Positions 1-5,470 of a DNA stretch of 5,518 nt are shown here, piece by piece; within the stretch, counting starts at the first letter, position 1; each line of letters opens with the position of its first letter. The translations under genes and the position numbers were made by a program. The notes beneath the pieces were generated by a model, which made no database searches, was not told where the DNA came from, and saw nothing but the letters and a program-made list of their open reading frames with translations. Location of the stretch: positions 1-5,518 of the forward strand of contig QLUL01000086.1 in assembly GCA_018725425.1 (NCBI GenBank), written 5' to 3'. This DNA comes from Chloroflexota bacterium. GTDB taxonomy: Bacteria > Chloroflexota > Dehalococcoidia > SZUA-161 > SpSt-899.

Positions 1-78
1 GGCCCCGCCCCATCTCTCTATCCCATCTATTTCAATCCTCATCACATAATCTTGAAACAATCCCAAAAAATAAGGAGG

Positions 79-97
79 AGTACCGTAGAAGTACCGT
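79..97. repeat. 8-bp direct repeat at the broken edge of the IS66 remnant
   Basis: AGTACCGT occurs at 79-86 and again at 90-97, separated by three bases. The offset of 11 shifts the reading frame, and it lies exactly where recognisable IS66 coding sequence begins. It may be a small duplication or an excision scar, but a copy this short can arise by chance. Confidence 0.4.
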
Positions 98-346
98 CAG
101 GAGACGCTGGCCTTCATGTACGATTTCAGCGTTCCGTTTGACAACAATCAGGCCGAAAGGGATATTCGAATGATGAAGGTTCAACAGAAAATCTCAGGGA
201 CCTTTCGCAGTACTCAAGGAGCAGATATTTTCTGCCGTATTAGGGGCTACATCTCCACCGTCAGGAAGAACTCCCTTCCTGTGATCGACGCTATTCAAGC
301 TGTCTTCGAGAAGAATCCTTTTATTCCGGCAGGCGGGGGTCCTTGA
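89..346 (+). pseudogene. IS66-family transposase, C-terminal remnant
   Basis: This is the broken 3' end of a DDE transposase gene of the IS66 family. Read from the ATG at 116 it gives 76 residues, with the hallmark motif [13 protein letters not shown] at residues 7-19; E14 in the NNxAER motif is the family's third catalytic acid. The motif KISGTFRS and a block reading [14 protein letters not shown] follow, as in the family's C-terminal region, and the end FIPAGGGP is a normal kind of family terminus. Homology-like sequence continues upstream in frame (ETLAF) to a TAG stop at 86-88. The ATG is therefore an internal methionine, not a true start. Full IS66 transposases are around 500 residues, so the first two catalytic aspartates and the N-terminal domains are missing and the fragment cannot transpose. 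No IS66 terminal inverted repeat could be identified. Family assignment is firm; exact element name unknown. Confidence 0.9.
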
Positions 347-371
347 CAATGATGCTTTTGTTTGCTATCAT
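343..371 (+). promoter_or_regulatory. Near-consensus vegetative promoter overlapping the IS66 stop codon
   Basis: A perfect -35 hexamer TTGACA at 343-348 is followed by a 17-base spacer and a -10 hexamer TATCAT at 366-371, one mismatch from TATAAT. The TGC directly before the -10 (363-365) fits an extended -10 element. The TGA stop of the IS66 remnant (344-346) lies inside the -35 hexamer. Transcription would start near 378 and run into the acyl-CoA synthetase, giving a leader of about 115 bases. This is the best promoter match I found in the window. It is predicted from sequence only. Confidence 0.75.
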
Positions 372-494
372 TATTATGGAGGCTGAATAGTTACGTGATA
401 TTTATCTAAGGGAGGGTAGCAGGAGGGCAGTTCTTTTTACCACTTCAAAATATAAATCCAAGGAGGTGCATACCGGTACTAAACCGGGAAGAAA
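372..494 (+). other. Untranslated leader of the acyl-CoA synthetase gene
   Basis: No gene is evident here. The stretch carries purine-rich Shine-Dalgarno-like runs at about 410-417 and 421-427 with no usable start codon after them, and a strong one at 460-468. One forward frame stays open from 391 to the TGA at 496-498, but its only possible start is the GTG at 466-468, which lies inside the Shine-Dalgarno run, so it is unlikely to be translated. No known riboswitch was recognised. Confidence 0.5.
460..494 (+). promoter_or_regulatory. Distant ribosome site with an intervening hairpin
   Basis: The strong Shine-Dalgarno AAGGAGGTG (460-468) is 26 bases from the ATG at 495, much farther than the usual 5-9. 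An in-frame TAA at 480-482 and the absence of other start codons after it leave 495 as the first possible start. Between them, CCGGT (473-477) can pair with ACCGG (483-487) around the loop ACTAA. Folding this hairpin would reduce the effective spacing to about 11 bases. A weaker purine run, GGGAAG at 486-491, lies directly before the ATG and overlaps the hairpin. Confidence 0.5.
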
Positions 495-2099
495 ATGAAA
501 AATGAAGTATATTATACTCCCCTGACACCGGTAAATTTTCTGCTTCGCAGCGCCGCAGTTTTCCCGACCAAAACGGCAATAATCCATAAAGACAAACGCT
601 TTACCTACCAGGAGTTTTATGATCGCGTGAATAAACTGGCCAGTGCCTTACAAAACGCCGGCATTGAAAAAGGAGACCGCATAGCGTTTCTTTCCCCCAA
701 CATTCCCCCTCTGCTCGATGCACACTACGGTGTTCCCCTGGCAGGAGCTGTGCTGGTGGCCATCAACATTCGCCTGTCACCAAGGGAAATCCTTTATATT
801 CTCAACCATTCCGGCTCCAAATTGCTCTGCGTGGATACGGGATTCGCCAATTTGATCGAACCTATCAGGAAAGAACTGGAAACCATTGAGAGATTTATCC
901 TCATTGATGACGGCGAGGGCGCAGCAGAGCTTGAAGGAACGGAATACGAAGAATTCCTGAATACCGGCAGCAAAGAACCCCTTGAAGTTCCTGTAGAGGA
1001 CGATTATGAAACAATCAGCATTAATTATACCAGCGGCACTACGGGAGTACCGAAAGGAGTTATGTACCATCATCGGGGCGCTTACCTGAATGCTTTGGGC
1101 GAAGCCCTGCAGATGAAGATGAGCAGCTACAGCAACTATTTGTGGACACTTCCCATGTTCCACTGTAACGGCTGGTGTTTTACCTGGGGAGTTACTGCCG
1201 TTGGGGGAACCCATGTTTGCCTGCGCGCCGTAGATGCGGACAGGATCTTTGACCTTATTGAAACGGAAAAAGTATCACATTTTTGCGCGGCGCCCATTGT
1301 GCTCATTACGCTGGCAGGCAACCCCCGCTCGGAAAATTTAAATCTCGAGCACAAGTTACATATCGTTGTAGCCGGCGCGCCTCCTTCCCCGACCATTATT
1401 CAAAAAATGGAAGATATGGGAGCAGAAATCACTCACGTTTACGGTCTTACGGAAACTTACGGACCGCACAGCATCTGCGAATGGCAGCCGCAGTGGGATA
1501 ACCTGAAAGCGAAAGAAAAAGCTTTAATCAAAGCCCGCCAGGGAGTTCCTTACATTCATGCCCTGGAGATGAGAGTCGTAAACGATAACATGGAAGATGT
1601 CCCCAGGGATGGTCAAACAATGGGCGAGATAGTCATGCGCGGGAACAACGTGATGATGGGCTATTACCTCCAGGAGGAAGCAACAGCAGAAGCCTTCAGG
1701 GGAGGGTGGTTCCACAGCGATGACCTGGCCATAATGCATGAAAACGGGTATGTTGAAATTAAAGACCGTAAAAAGGATCTTATCATCAGCGGGGGTGAAA
1801 ATATCTCCACCGTGGAGCTGGAAAACGTTATTTACAAGCACCCCGATGTCCAGGAAGTATCCGTAGTGGCCATCCCCCATGAAAAATGGGGAGAAGTGCC
1901 CAAGGCGTTTGTGGTCGCAAAACCCGGTACCAACCCTGCAGAGGAAGATATCATCGAGTTCTGCCGCCAGCACCTGGCCCGCTTTAAATGTCCCAAAGCA
2001 GTAGAATTCGGGGAGCTGCCCAAAACCTCCACCGGGAAAATACAAAAGTACATTCTGCGTGATAAGGAATGGAAAGGTTATGACAAAAAAGTAAACTAA
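495..2099 (+). CDS. AMP-forming acyl-CoA synthetase (fatty-acid--CoA ligase family)
   Basis: This 534-residue cytoplasmic enzyme of the ANL adenylate-forming superfamily should activate a carboxylic acid with ATP to an acyl-AMP and then form the CoA thioester. All core motifs are present: the P-loop-like YTSGTTGVPKG (178-188), MFHCNGW (221-227), YGLTET (316-321), GWFHSDD (404-410), the hinge block DRKKDLIISGGENIS (424-438) and PKTSTGKIQK (509-518) with the catalytic lysine K515. Length is normal and there is no signal peptide. The HCNGW block and overall pattern resemble medium-chain fatty-acid and methylmercaptopropionate (DmdB-like) ligases more than acetyl-CoA synthetases. The substrate cannot be read from sequence; a short- or medium-chain fatty acid is an inference. 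The ATG at 495 is forced by a TAA at 480-482. The gene appears monocistronic, with a promoter at 343-371 and a terminator at 2118-2177. No pathway partner such as a dehydrogenase or thiolase is in the window. Confidence 0.93.
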   Translation: MKNEVYYTPLTPVNFLLRSAAVFPTKTAIIHKDKRFTYQEFYDRVNKLASALQNAGIEKGDRIAFLSPNIPPLLDAHYGVPLAGAVLVAINIRLSPREILYILNHSGSKLLCVDTGFANLIEPIRKELETIERFILIDDGEGAAELEGTEYEEFLNTGSKEPLEVPVEDDYETISINYTSGTTGVPKGVMYHHRGAYLNALGEALQMKMSSYSNYLWTLPMFHCNGWCFTWGVTAVGGTHVCLRAVDADRIFDLIETEKVSHFCAAPIVLITLAGNPRSENLNLEHKLHIVVAGAPPSPTIIQKMEDMGAEITHVYGLTETYGPHSICEWQPQWDNLKAKEKALIKARQGVPYIHALEMRVVNDNMEDVPRDGQTMGEIVMRGNNVMMGYYLQEEATAEAFRGGWFHSDDLAIMHENGYVEIKDRKKDLIISGGENISTVELENVIYKHPDVQEVSVVAIPHEKWGEVPKAFVVAKPGTNPAEEDIIEFCRQHLARFKCPKAVEFGELPKTSTGKIQKYILRDKEWKGYDKKVN

Positions 2100-2117
2100 A
2101 ATAACCATAATAAAAGG

Positions 2118-2177
2118 GCAAGAAAACAGGACGGGCGGCCTTGATACCCCTCCGGGGGACAGGCTGCCTTTTCTTGC
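2118..2177 (+). terminator. Rho-independent terminator of the acyl-CoA synthetase gene
   Basis: GGCGGCCT (2134-2141) pairs fully with AGGCTGCC (2161-2168), with one G-U pair, and is followed at once by TTTTCTT (2169-2175). An outer arm, GCAAGAAAA (2118-2126) with TTTTCTTGC (2169-2177), pairs the A-tract with the T-tract. A small CCCC/GGGG hairpin (2147-2150 with 2154-2157) sits in the loop. It lies 18 bases after the stop codon. Confidence 0.85.
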
Positions 2178-2183
2178 GTATGC

Positions 2184-2213
2184 ATGGGAAAAATATTACA
2201 GCGTCCCATTTTT
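2184..2213 (+). terminator. Weak second hairpin with T-run
   Basis: ATGGGA (2184-2189) pairs with TCCCAT (2204-2209) around a 14-base loop, and the second arm runs into TTTTT (2209-2213). It may act as a back-up terminator. The stem is short and the loop large, so function is uncertain. Confidence 0.4.
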
Positions 2214-2333
2214 AAAGGAGAAGGTTGTTTTTTGGCGAATAATAATAACTTATTGGCTCCAGGGAAGACGGCCATACTCCCTGGTCAGCTTTTGCCACAA
2301 TTAATTATCTTAACTTCCCCCCCCACGAATTGA
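2214..2333 (+). CDS. Doubtful 33-codon ORF with ribosome site and TTG start
   Basis: AAAGGAG (2214-2220) precedes a TTG at 2232-2234 by 11 bases. It opens a 33-residue peptide starting MANNNNLLAPGK and ending TSPPTN, with the TGA at 2331-2333. I do not recognise it. The frame runs through a tract of eight Cs (2317-2324) just before the stop; a one-base change there would read on further. It could be a small gene, the stump of a gene cut by the neighbouring insertion sequence, or chance. The 7-bp inverted repeat at 2259-2284 lies within it, which argues somewhat against coding. Confidence 0.25.
   Translation, partial: KGEGCFLANNNNLLAPGKTAILPGQLLPQLIILTSPPTN
2259..2284. repeat. 7-bp inverted repeat (hairpin)
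   Basis: CCAGGGA (2259-2265) and TCCCTGG (2278-2284) are perfect complements around a 12-base loop. The sequence continues TCAGCTTTT, so it might be a poor + strand terminator, but the T-run is short and displaced. Confidence 0.4.
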
Positions 2334-2374
2334 TAAACAACGAGGAGGTTACGTTTGGATATGGCATTTTAGCC
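2334..2374. other. Short spacer with a Shine-Dalgarno-like site and no supported gene
   Basis: AGGAGG (2343-2348) is six bases from a TTG at 2355-2357, which opens only five codons (M-D-M-A-F) before a TAG at 2370-2372. The frame closes two bases before the stop codon of the transposase remnant on the other strand. It may be the stump of a gene cut by that element. No terminal inverted repeat of the element could be assigned. Confidence 0.25.
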
Positions 2375-2702
2375 TTATCCAGTCAAGGTGTTTCCGAGCC
2401 TACGGCGATAAGCATCTATGGCTTGCCACCAGCCCAGTGCCTGAATTTGAGCCTGTATACCTTGACCAATCTCACCCAGTGACCATTGCCAGTCCTCCCG
2501 CACATACTCCTCCACCTGGACGCGGTGCTGAACGAGACAGAGCTTGTCCCAGTACTGCAGAAGGGGCTCCACATCACGGGTCTCTCCTGCCGCTCGCAGT
2601 CCCAACTCCATCCGCTTGACCAGGTAGAAGCCAAGGAAGCAGATCAACACATGGGCGCGGATGCGCCGCCGGAGGTAGTGGAAAATGGGGCGGACCTTCA
2701 GA
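2375..2702 (-). pseudogene. IS4-superfamily (IS1634-like) transposase, C-terminal remnant
   Basis: The - strand reads LKVRPIFHYLRRRIRAHVLI followed by CFLGFYL and about 75 further residues to a TAA at 2375-2377. This pattern (a LKxRPIFHxxxxRIRAHV block and a hydrophobic CFL segment) directly follows the last catalytic glutamate region in IS1634-like DDE transposases. Only about 108 of the roughly 500 or more residues usual in the family remain, and the whole catalytic domain is missing. The frame stays open for another 24 codons upstream to an ATG at 2773, but those codons are the terminal repeats of the IS21 element, so the longer ORF is chimeric. The transposase sequence stops exactly at the IS21 end, which marks the break. 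IS4-superfamily membership is fairly sure; the IS1634 sub-family is from recall of the motif. Confidence 0.75.
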
Positions 2703-2720
2703 TGCGGATTTCGCTCAAAT

Positions 2721-2796
2721 CGGCCACCCGGTTCGCTCCAAATCGGCCACTTGTTCGGGCTGAACCCGGCCACCTTCTCGGTCGAAACCGGCCACC
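2721..2796 (-). repeat. IS21 terminal repeats, istB-side end, four copies
   Basis: CGGCCACC or CGGCCACT starts at 2721, 2744, 2767 and 2789, giving periods of 23, 23 and 22 bases. These are the reverse complements of the GGTGGCC core at the other end. The sequence between the cores is diverged, unlike the near-identical units at the istA end. In IS21 elements such repeats are transposase (IstA) binding sites. Confidence 0.88.
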
Positions 2797-2952
2797 CGAA
2801 CTAGAAGTGGCTGGGGTCGGAGCAACGCTGGGCTTGTTTCAGTTTAGCTCAAGTTGGTGTCAATTGCAAATCCCTCCTTTCGCTCGTTTTTCTGATTTGC
2901 CACCAGGCTGGTGGGGTGGTGGTGGGGTGGGGGTAGGACAGCCTAGCAAGCA
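2797..2952. other. Non-coding stretch inside the IS21 element after istB
   Basis: This stretch lies between the istB stop and the terminal repeats and holds no supported gene. It contains the inverted repeat CCACCAG/CTGGTGG (2900-2914) and a G-rich tract on the + strand at 2910-2937 with runs of 4, 4 and 5 Gs. The istB transcript would be C-rich here. No T-run follows the hairpin on either strand, so it is not a classical terminator. Confidence 0.55.
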
Positions 2953-3690
2953 TCATGAATGTTCACCCTGGTTCTTGCGCATGGAATCACCTCTAAGCTC
3001 TATTTTATAGGCGTGGTGCAGCAGCCTGTCGCATATGGCGTCGGCCAAGGTAGGGTCGCCAATATTGGGGTGCCAATCTCTGATAGGGCACTGACTGGTG
3101 ATAACGGTGGCGCCCGATTGGTAGCGGTCTTCCATGATCTCCAGCAGGTCCCGGCGCTCCCAATCTGCTAAAGGAGTAAGCAGAAGGTCATCAATGATCA
3201 ACAGTTGCACCTTGGCCAGCCTGGTGAGGGTTTTGAGGTGCGAGCCGTCTCCCCGGGATTGCTGAAGGGTTTCAAACAACCTGGGTGCCCGCACATAGAG
3301 AACAGCATAGCCGGCCCGGGCAGCAAAGTTCCCCAGAGCACAGGCAATGAACGATTTGCCGATACCTGTTGGGCCGCTGATGAGCACATTGCGATGGGCA
3401 GCTATCCATTGGGTGCTGCCTAGATCCAGCATCACCTGCTTGCTCAAGCCGCGGGGGTGCCTGTAGTCAATGTCCTCCACAGCGGCCTGCTGGCGAAGTT
3501 TGGCGTTTCTGAGAAGCCGTGTAAGGCGCTGATTGTCGCGGTAGGTCTTCTCGTCCTGGACCAATAGTCCCACAAACTCGGCATGGGAGAGTTCCGCATG
3601 TTTAGGGTTGGCCAGGCGCTCCTCAAATCCCCTGGCCATGCCAAAGAGTTTGAGTGAGTGCAGAGTGGTTATGGTCTGCTCGTTAAGCAT
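2953..3690 (-). CDS. istB: IS21 transposition helper ATPase IstB
   Basis: This 245-residue protein is the AAA+ ATPase that assists IstA in target selection and strand transfer, related to DnaC and comparable in role to MuB. An N-terminal helical region (1-70) precedes the ATPase core: Walker A GPTGIGKS (106-113), Walker B LLIIDD (163-168), the sensor-like TSQCPIRDWH (198-207) and the C-terminal block ADAICDRLLHHAYKIELRG (216-234) with conserved arginines. Length is normal for the family. The Walker B aspartates are followed by LLL where many members have a glycine. An open frame extends upstream to 3891, but the ATG at 3690 is chosen because AGGAGG lies six bases before it and the start MLNEQTI fits the family. 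The start overlaps the end of istA by 8 bases, pointing to translational coupling. It appears intact. Confidence 0.93.
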   Translation of the reverse strand: MLNEQTITTLHSLKLFGMARGFEERLANPKHAELSHAEFVGLLVQDEKTYRDNQRLTRLLRNAKLRQQAAVEDIDYRHPRGLSKQVMLDLGSTQWIAAHRNVLISGPTGIGKSFIACALGNFAARAGYAVLYVRAPRLFETLQQSRGDGSHLKTLTRLAKVQLLIIDDLLLTPLADWERRDLLEIMEDRYQSGATVITSQCPIRDWHPNIGDPTLADAICDRLLHHAYKIELRGDSMRKNQGEHS

Positions 3691-3705
3691 CACTTTCCTC
3701 CTGAT
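3683..3705 (-). promoter_or_regulatory. istA/istB coupling site with istB ribosome site
   Basis: On the - strand, CAGGAGGAAAGTG precedes the istB ATG (3690-3688), and the istA stop TAA (3685-3683) follows inside ATGCTTAA. The 8-base overlap and the ribosome site within the istA coding region suggest that ribosomes ending istA re-start on istB, a usual arrangement in this family. Confidence 0.85.
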
Positions 3706-5260
3706 TAACAGTGGTATAGTATTCACTGCCCCTGATGTTCTTATGCGGGAGCGAGGCAGTCTGGCCCGGCTGTTGCTCGGCGTCTCTCTGCCGGTCCAGG
3801 CCAGTGGCCAGAATGGCACGCATGGACTTGTAAGAACAGGTATTGAATTTGAGAGCCCTCTCAGCCGCGGCCTCGACGCGCTCTGGCTCATAATGCTTCC
3901 CCAAGCCTATGATGCCCAGGCAGGTGCGATAGGCTTGCTCCGGGTAGGTGCGAGACCCCATGATCTTTTCCACCAATTGGGCCGTGGCACTACCTATCTT
4001 ACCGGCCCACTCGATAATGCGTGATGGGCTCCACTCAGCATACTTGCGATGCTCCAGCGGCATGTGCTCCTTCACAGTGGTGTGACTAGCCTTGAGATAT
4101 GACCTGGCATGGGCGGCAACTCGCTCGCCCTTGTGAAAGGCCTCCACGGTAGCGAGGGTAAGCCGAATGTCGAGCTTTTCTCGCAACAGCTGGAACGGCA
4201 CGCTGTAGTAATGGCCATCCAACTCGATGTGGTAGTCGATATTGACCCTTGCCTTGCGCCATTCGGCGTATTCATAGGGTCTCTGGGGCAAAGGCAGAGC
4301 ATGGGGATAGTCTATCGATTGGAACAGATCCCGGCGTGACTTTCTCATGCGGCGCAAGGGGCGGGTGTTGAGTTGTTCAAGACACTCACTGATAGCCGCA
4401 TTGATCTCACCCAGGCCAAAGAAGGTGCGATGACGCAGCACTGCCAGGATCCATCGCTTGGCTATCAATACGCCAGCTTCCACTTTTGCCTTGTCCCGTG
4501 GGCGACGGGGCCGTGCCGGCAGGACAGCACAGCCATAATGCTCCGCCATGTCAGCATAGGTTGGGTTCAGTTCCGGCTCATAAAAGCACGGATCATGCAC
4601 CCCACTCTTGAGATTGTCCGGGACCAGGAGCCGGGGCACGCAACCGAAATAGTGGAAGGCTCGCACATGGGAGCCGATCCAGTTCGGCAGTGTCTGAGAT
4701 AGGGTGGCCTCGGCATAGGTGTAGTTCGAGGCGCCCCAGACCGCTACGAATAGCTGGGTGGGAATCAACTCGCCGGTTGCAAGATCGACGATGGACAGGC
4801 TATCGGAGTAGTCGATAAACACCTTCTCACCGGCCTTGTGCTCCTGACGCATGCAGTAGTCCAGCTTATCACGCCAGCGGCGATAATACTCGCAGAACTG
4901 AGTGTACTGGTAGCCATCAGGATGCTTCTCCTTATACTCCAGCCACAGCTGGGTGAGCGTCAGATTGACATTGCGATGGCTGCGTAGCTCATTGTAGATG
5001 TACTCGCAATCCGGGCAGGGGCGGTGAGCCGAGGGCGGCAAATGCAGGGTGGGAAACAGACGCGCCTCCAGCTGTACTTCGGTGAGTACCGCGGCCTCAG
5101 GCCAGCTCAATCCAGCCGACTTGGCCCTCTCTGCGTAATCAGCCACGGTGCTCCGGGCGACATTGCAGCTCTGAGCGATCTCCCGTTCGGTAAGACCACA
5201 AGCATGCTTCAAACGTAGGATTTCCTTGATCTTGCGCACAGGCAACCTCCTGTTGACCAT
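3683..5260 (-). CDS. istA: IS21-family transposase IstA
   Basis: This 525-residue DDE recombinase cuts and joins the element's ends. The N-terminus carries a helix-turn-helix (about 8-45, LTEREIAQSCNVARSTVADY), followed by a region with the Cys pair PCPDCEY (81-87). The retroviral-integrase-like core begins at about 140, with catalytic residues D150 (VFIDYS), D215 (LLVPDNLKSG) and E261 (DKAKVEAGV). After the core comes the C-terminal domain with DGHYYSVPFQLL (348-359), typical of IstA. Length is normal, and no frameshift or internal stop is seen. The ATG at 5260 is supported by a very strong ribosome site, GAGGAGGTGA, four bases upstream. It is the first gene of the istAB unit and overlaps istB by 8 bases. 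No convincing promoter was found before it. The long open frames on the opposite strand are by-products of base composition. Confidence 0.95.
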   Translation of the reverse strand: MVNRRLPVRKIKEILRLKHACGLTEREIAQSCNVARSTVADYAERAKSAGLSWPEAAVLTEVQLEARLFPTLHLPPSAHRPCPDCEYIYNELRSHRNVNLTLTQLWLEYKEKHPDGYQYTQFCEYYRRWRDKLDYCMRQEHKAGEKVFIDYSDSLSIVDLATGELIPTQLFVAVWGASNYTYAEATLSQTLPNWIGSHVRAFHYFGCVPRLLVPDNLKSGVHDPCFYEPELNPTYADMAEHYGCAVLPARPRRPRDKAKVEAGVLIAKRWILAVLRHRTFFGLGEINAAISECLEQLNTRPLRRMRKSRRDLFQSIDYPHALPLPQRPYEYAEWRKARVNIDYHIELDGHYYSVPFQLLREKLDIRLTLATVEAFHKGERVAAHARSYLKASHTTVKEHMPLEHRKYAEWSPSRIIEWAGKIGSATAQLVEKIMGSRTYPEQAYRTCLGIIGLGKHYEPERVEAAAERALKFNTCSYKSMRAILATGLDRQRDAEQQPGQTASLPHKNIRGSEYYTTVNQEESDA

Positions 5261-5264
5261 AAAA

Positions 5265-5274
5265 TCACCTCCTC
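5265..5274 (-). promoter_or_regulatory. Strong ribosome site of istA
   Basis: On the - strand this reads GAGGAGGTGA, a near-perfect match to the 16S rRNA 3' end, four bases from the ATG at 5260-5258 (seven from the GGAGG core). It fixes the istA start. Confidence 0.88.
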
Positions 5275-5358
5275 AATAGTGATTCTATGGCTTCTTGTTG
5301 CCCAGCACTACTCTCGCCCCTCTCCGAGTCCTCTTCGACTAATTGGGCTTCACCCAGA
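5275..5358 (-). other. Non-coding leader between the IS21 end repeats and istA
   Basis: No gene is evident. TAGAAT on the - strand (5287-5282) could be a -10 hexamer, but nothing resembling TTGACA lies 16-18 bases upstream, so no promoter is claimed. Two very small inverted repeats (AGTC/GACT and TGGG/CCCA) are present and probably incidental. Confidence 0.4.
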
Positions 5359-5449
5359 GGTGGCCGATTTGCTCCGTGAAGGTGGCCGATTAACTCCGTG
5401 AAGGTGGCCGATTAACTCCGTGAAGGTGGCCGATTAACTCCGAAAAACA
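5359..5449 (+). repeat. IS21 terminal repeats, istA-side end, four near-identical copies
   Basis: GGTGGCCGAT starts at 5359, 5381, 5403 and 5425, an exact 22-base period. The units continue TTAACTCCGTGAA in copies two and three; the first has TTGCTCCGTGAA and the last changes to TTAACTCCGAAAAACA at the tip of the element. They face the repeats at 2721-2796 in inverted orientation. The period is close to two helical turns, so bound proteins would sit on the same DNA face. Confidence 0.92.
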
Positions 5450-5470
5450 CAGTGAAATACAGGAAAGGAT

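Larger units (their letters stand above)
2703..5449 (-). mobile_element. Complete IS21-family insertion sequence
   Basis: The element carries intact istA and istB in the standard order on the - strand, bounded by arrays of GGTGGCCGAT-type repeats pointing inward from each end. Its ends are placed at the TG of 2703-2704 and the CA of 5448-5449, matching the TG...CA termini usual in the family; a right end two bases further (5451) is also possible. About 2.7 kb is longer than the more compact members but within family range. No matching target duplication is seen in the flanks: the left flank is the IS1634-like remnant, while the right flank is unrelated to it. Both gene products keep their catalytic residues, so mobility is plausible. 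Confidence 0.88.

Noticed and set aside
466..498. Ten-codon leader peptide from GTG at 466 overlapping the ATG at 495
   Set aside because: The GTG lies inside the Shine-Dalgarno run, leaving no space for ribosome placement. The ATGA overlap is probably chance.
1524..2108. 194-codon - strand reading frame inside the acyl-CoA synthetase
   Set aside because: It is antisense to a well-supported gene, has no start signal and no recognisable motif.
2703..2773. N-terminal 24 residues of the - strand frame that begins at 2773
   Set aside because: They are encoded by the IS21 terminal repeats, so the fusion to the IS1634-like remnant is a by-product of the insertion junction.
2486..3010. 174-codon + strand reading frame
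   Set aside because: It runs antisense across the IS1634-like remnant, the IS21 end repeats and the end of istB. Its protein is low-complexity and glycine/proline-rich and it has no ribosome site.
3691..3891. Longer N-terminus for IstB, beginning at 3891
   Set aside because: The extra 67 codons lie in another frame of the istA 3' end and look nothing like an IstB N-terminus. AGGAGG and the family-like start MLNEQTI support 3690.
3608..4024. 138-codon + strand reading frame over istA and istB
   Set aside because: It is antisense to two confirmed genes and lacks a ribosome site or recognisable domain.
5282..5320. Promoter for istA based on TAGAAT on the - strand
   Set aside because: No acceptable -35 sequence lies at the required distance, so only a lone -10-like hexamer is seen.
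5359..5449. Four regular repeats as a possible CRISPR array or iteron origin
   Set aside because: The copies repeat over the whole 22-base period with no unique spacers, mirror the repeats at the other side of istAB, and end at an IS21-type terminus. No cas or replication gene is present.
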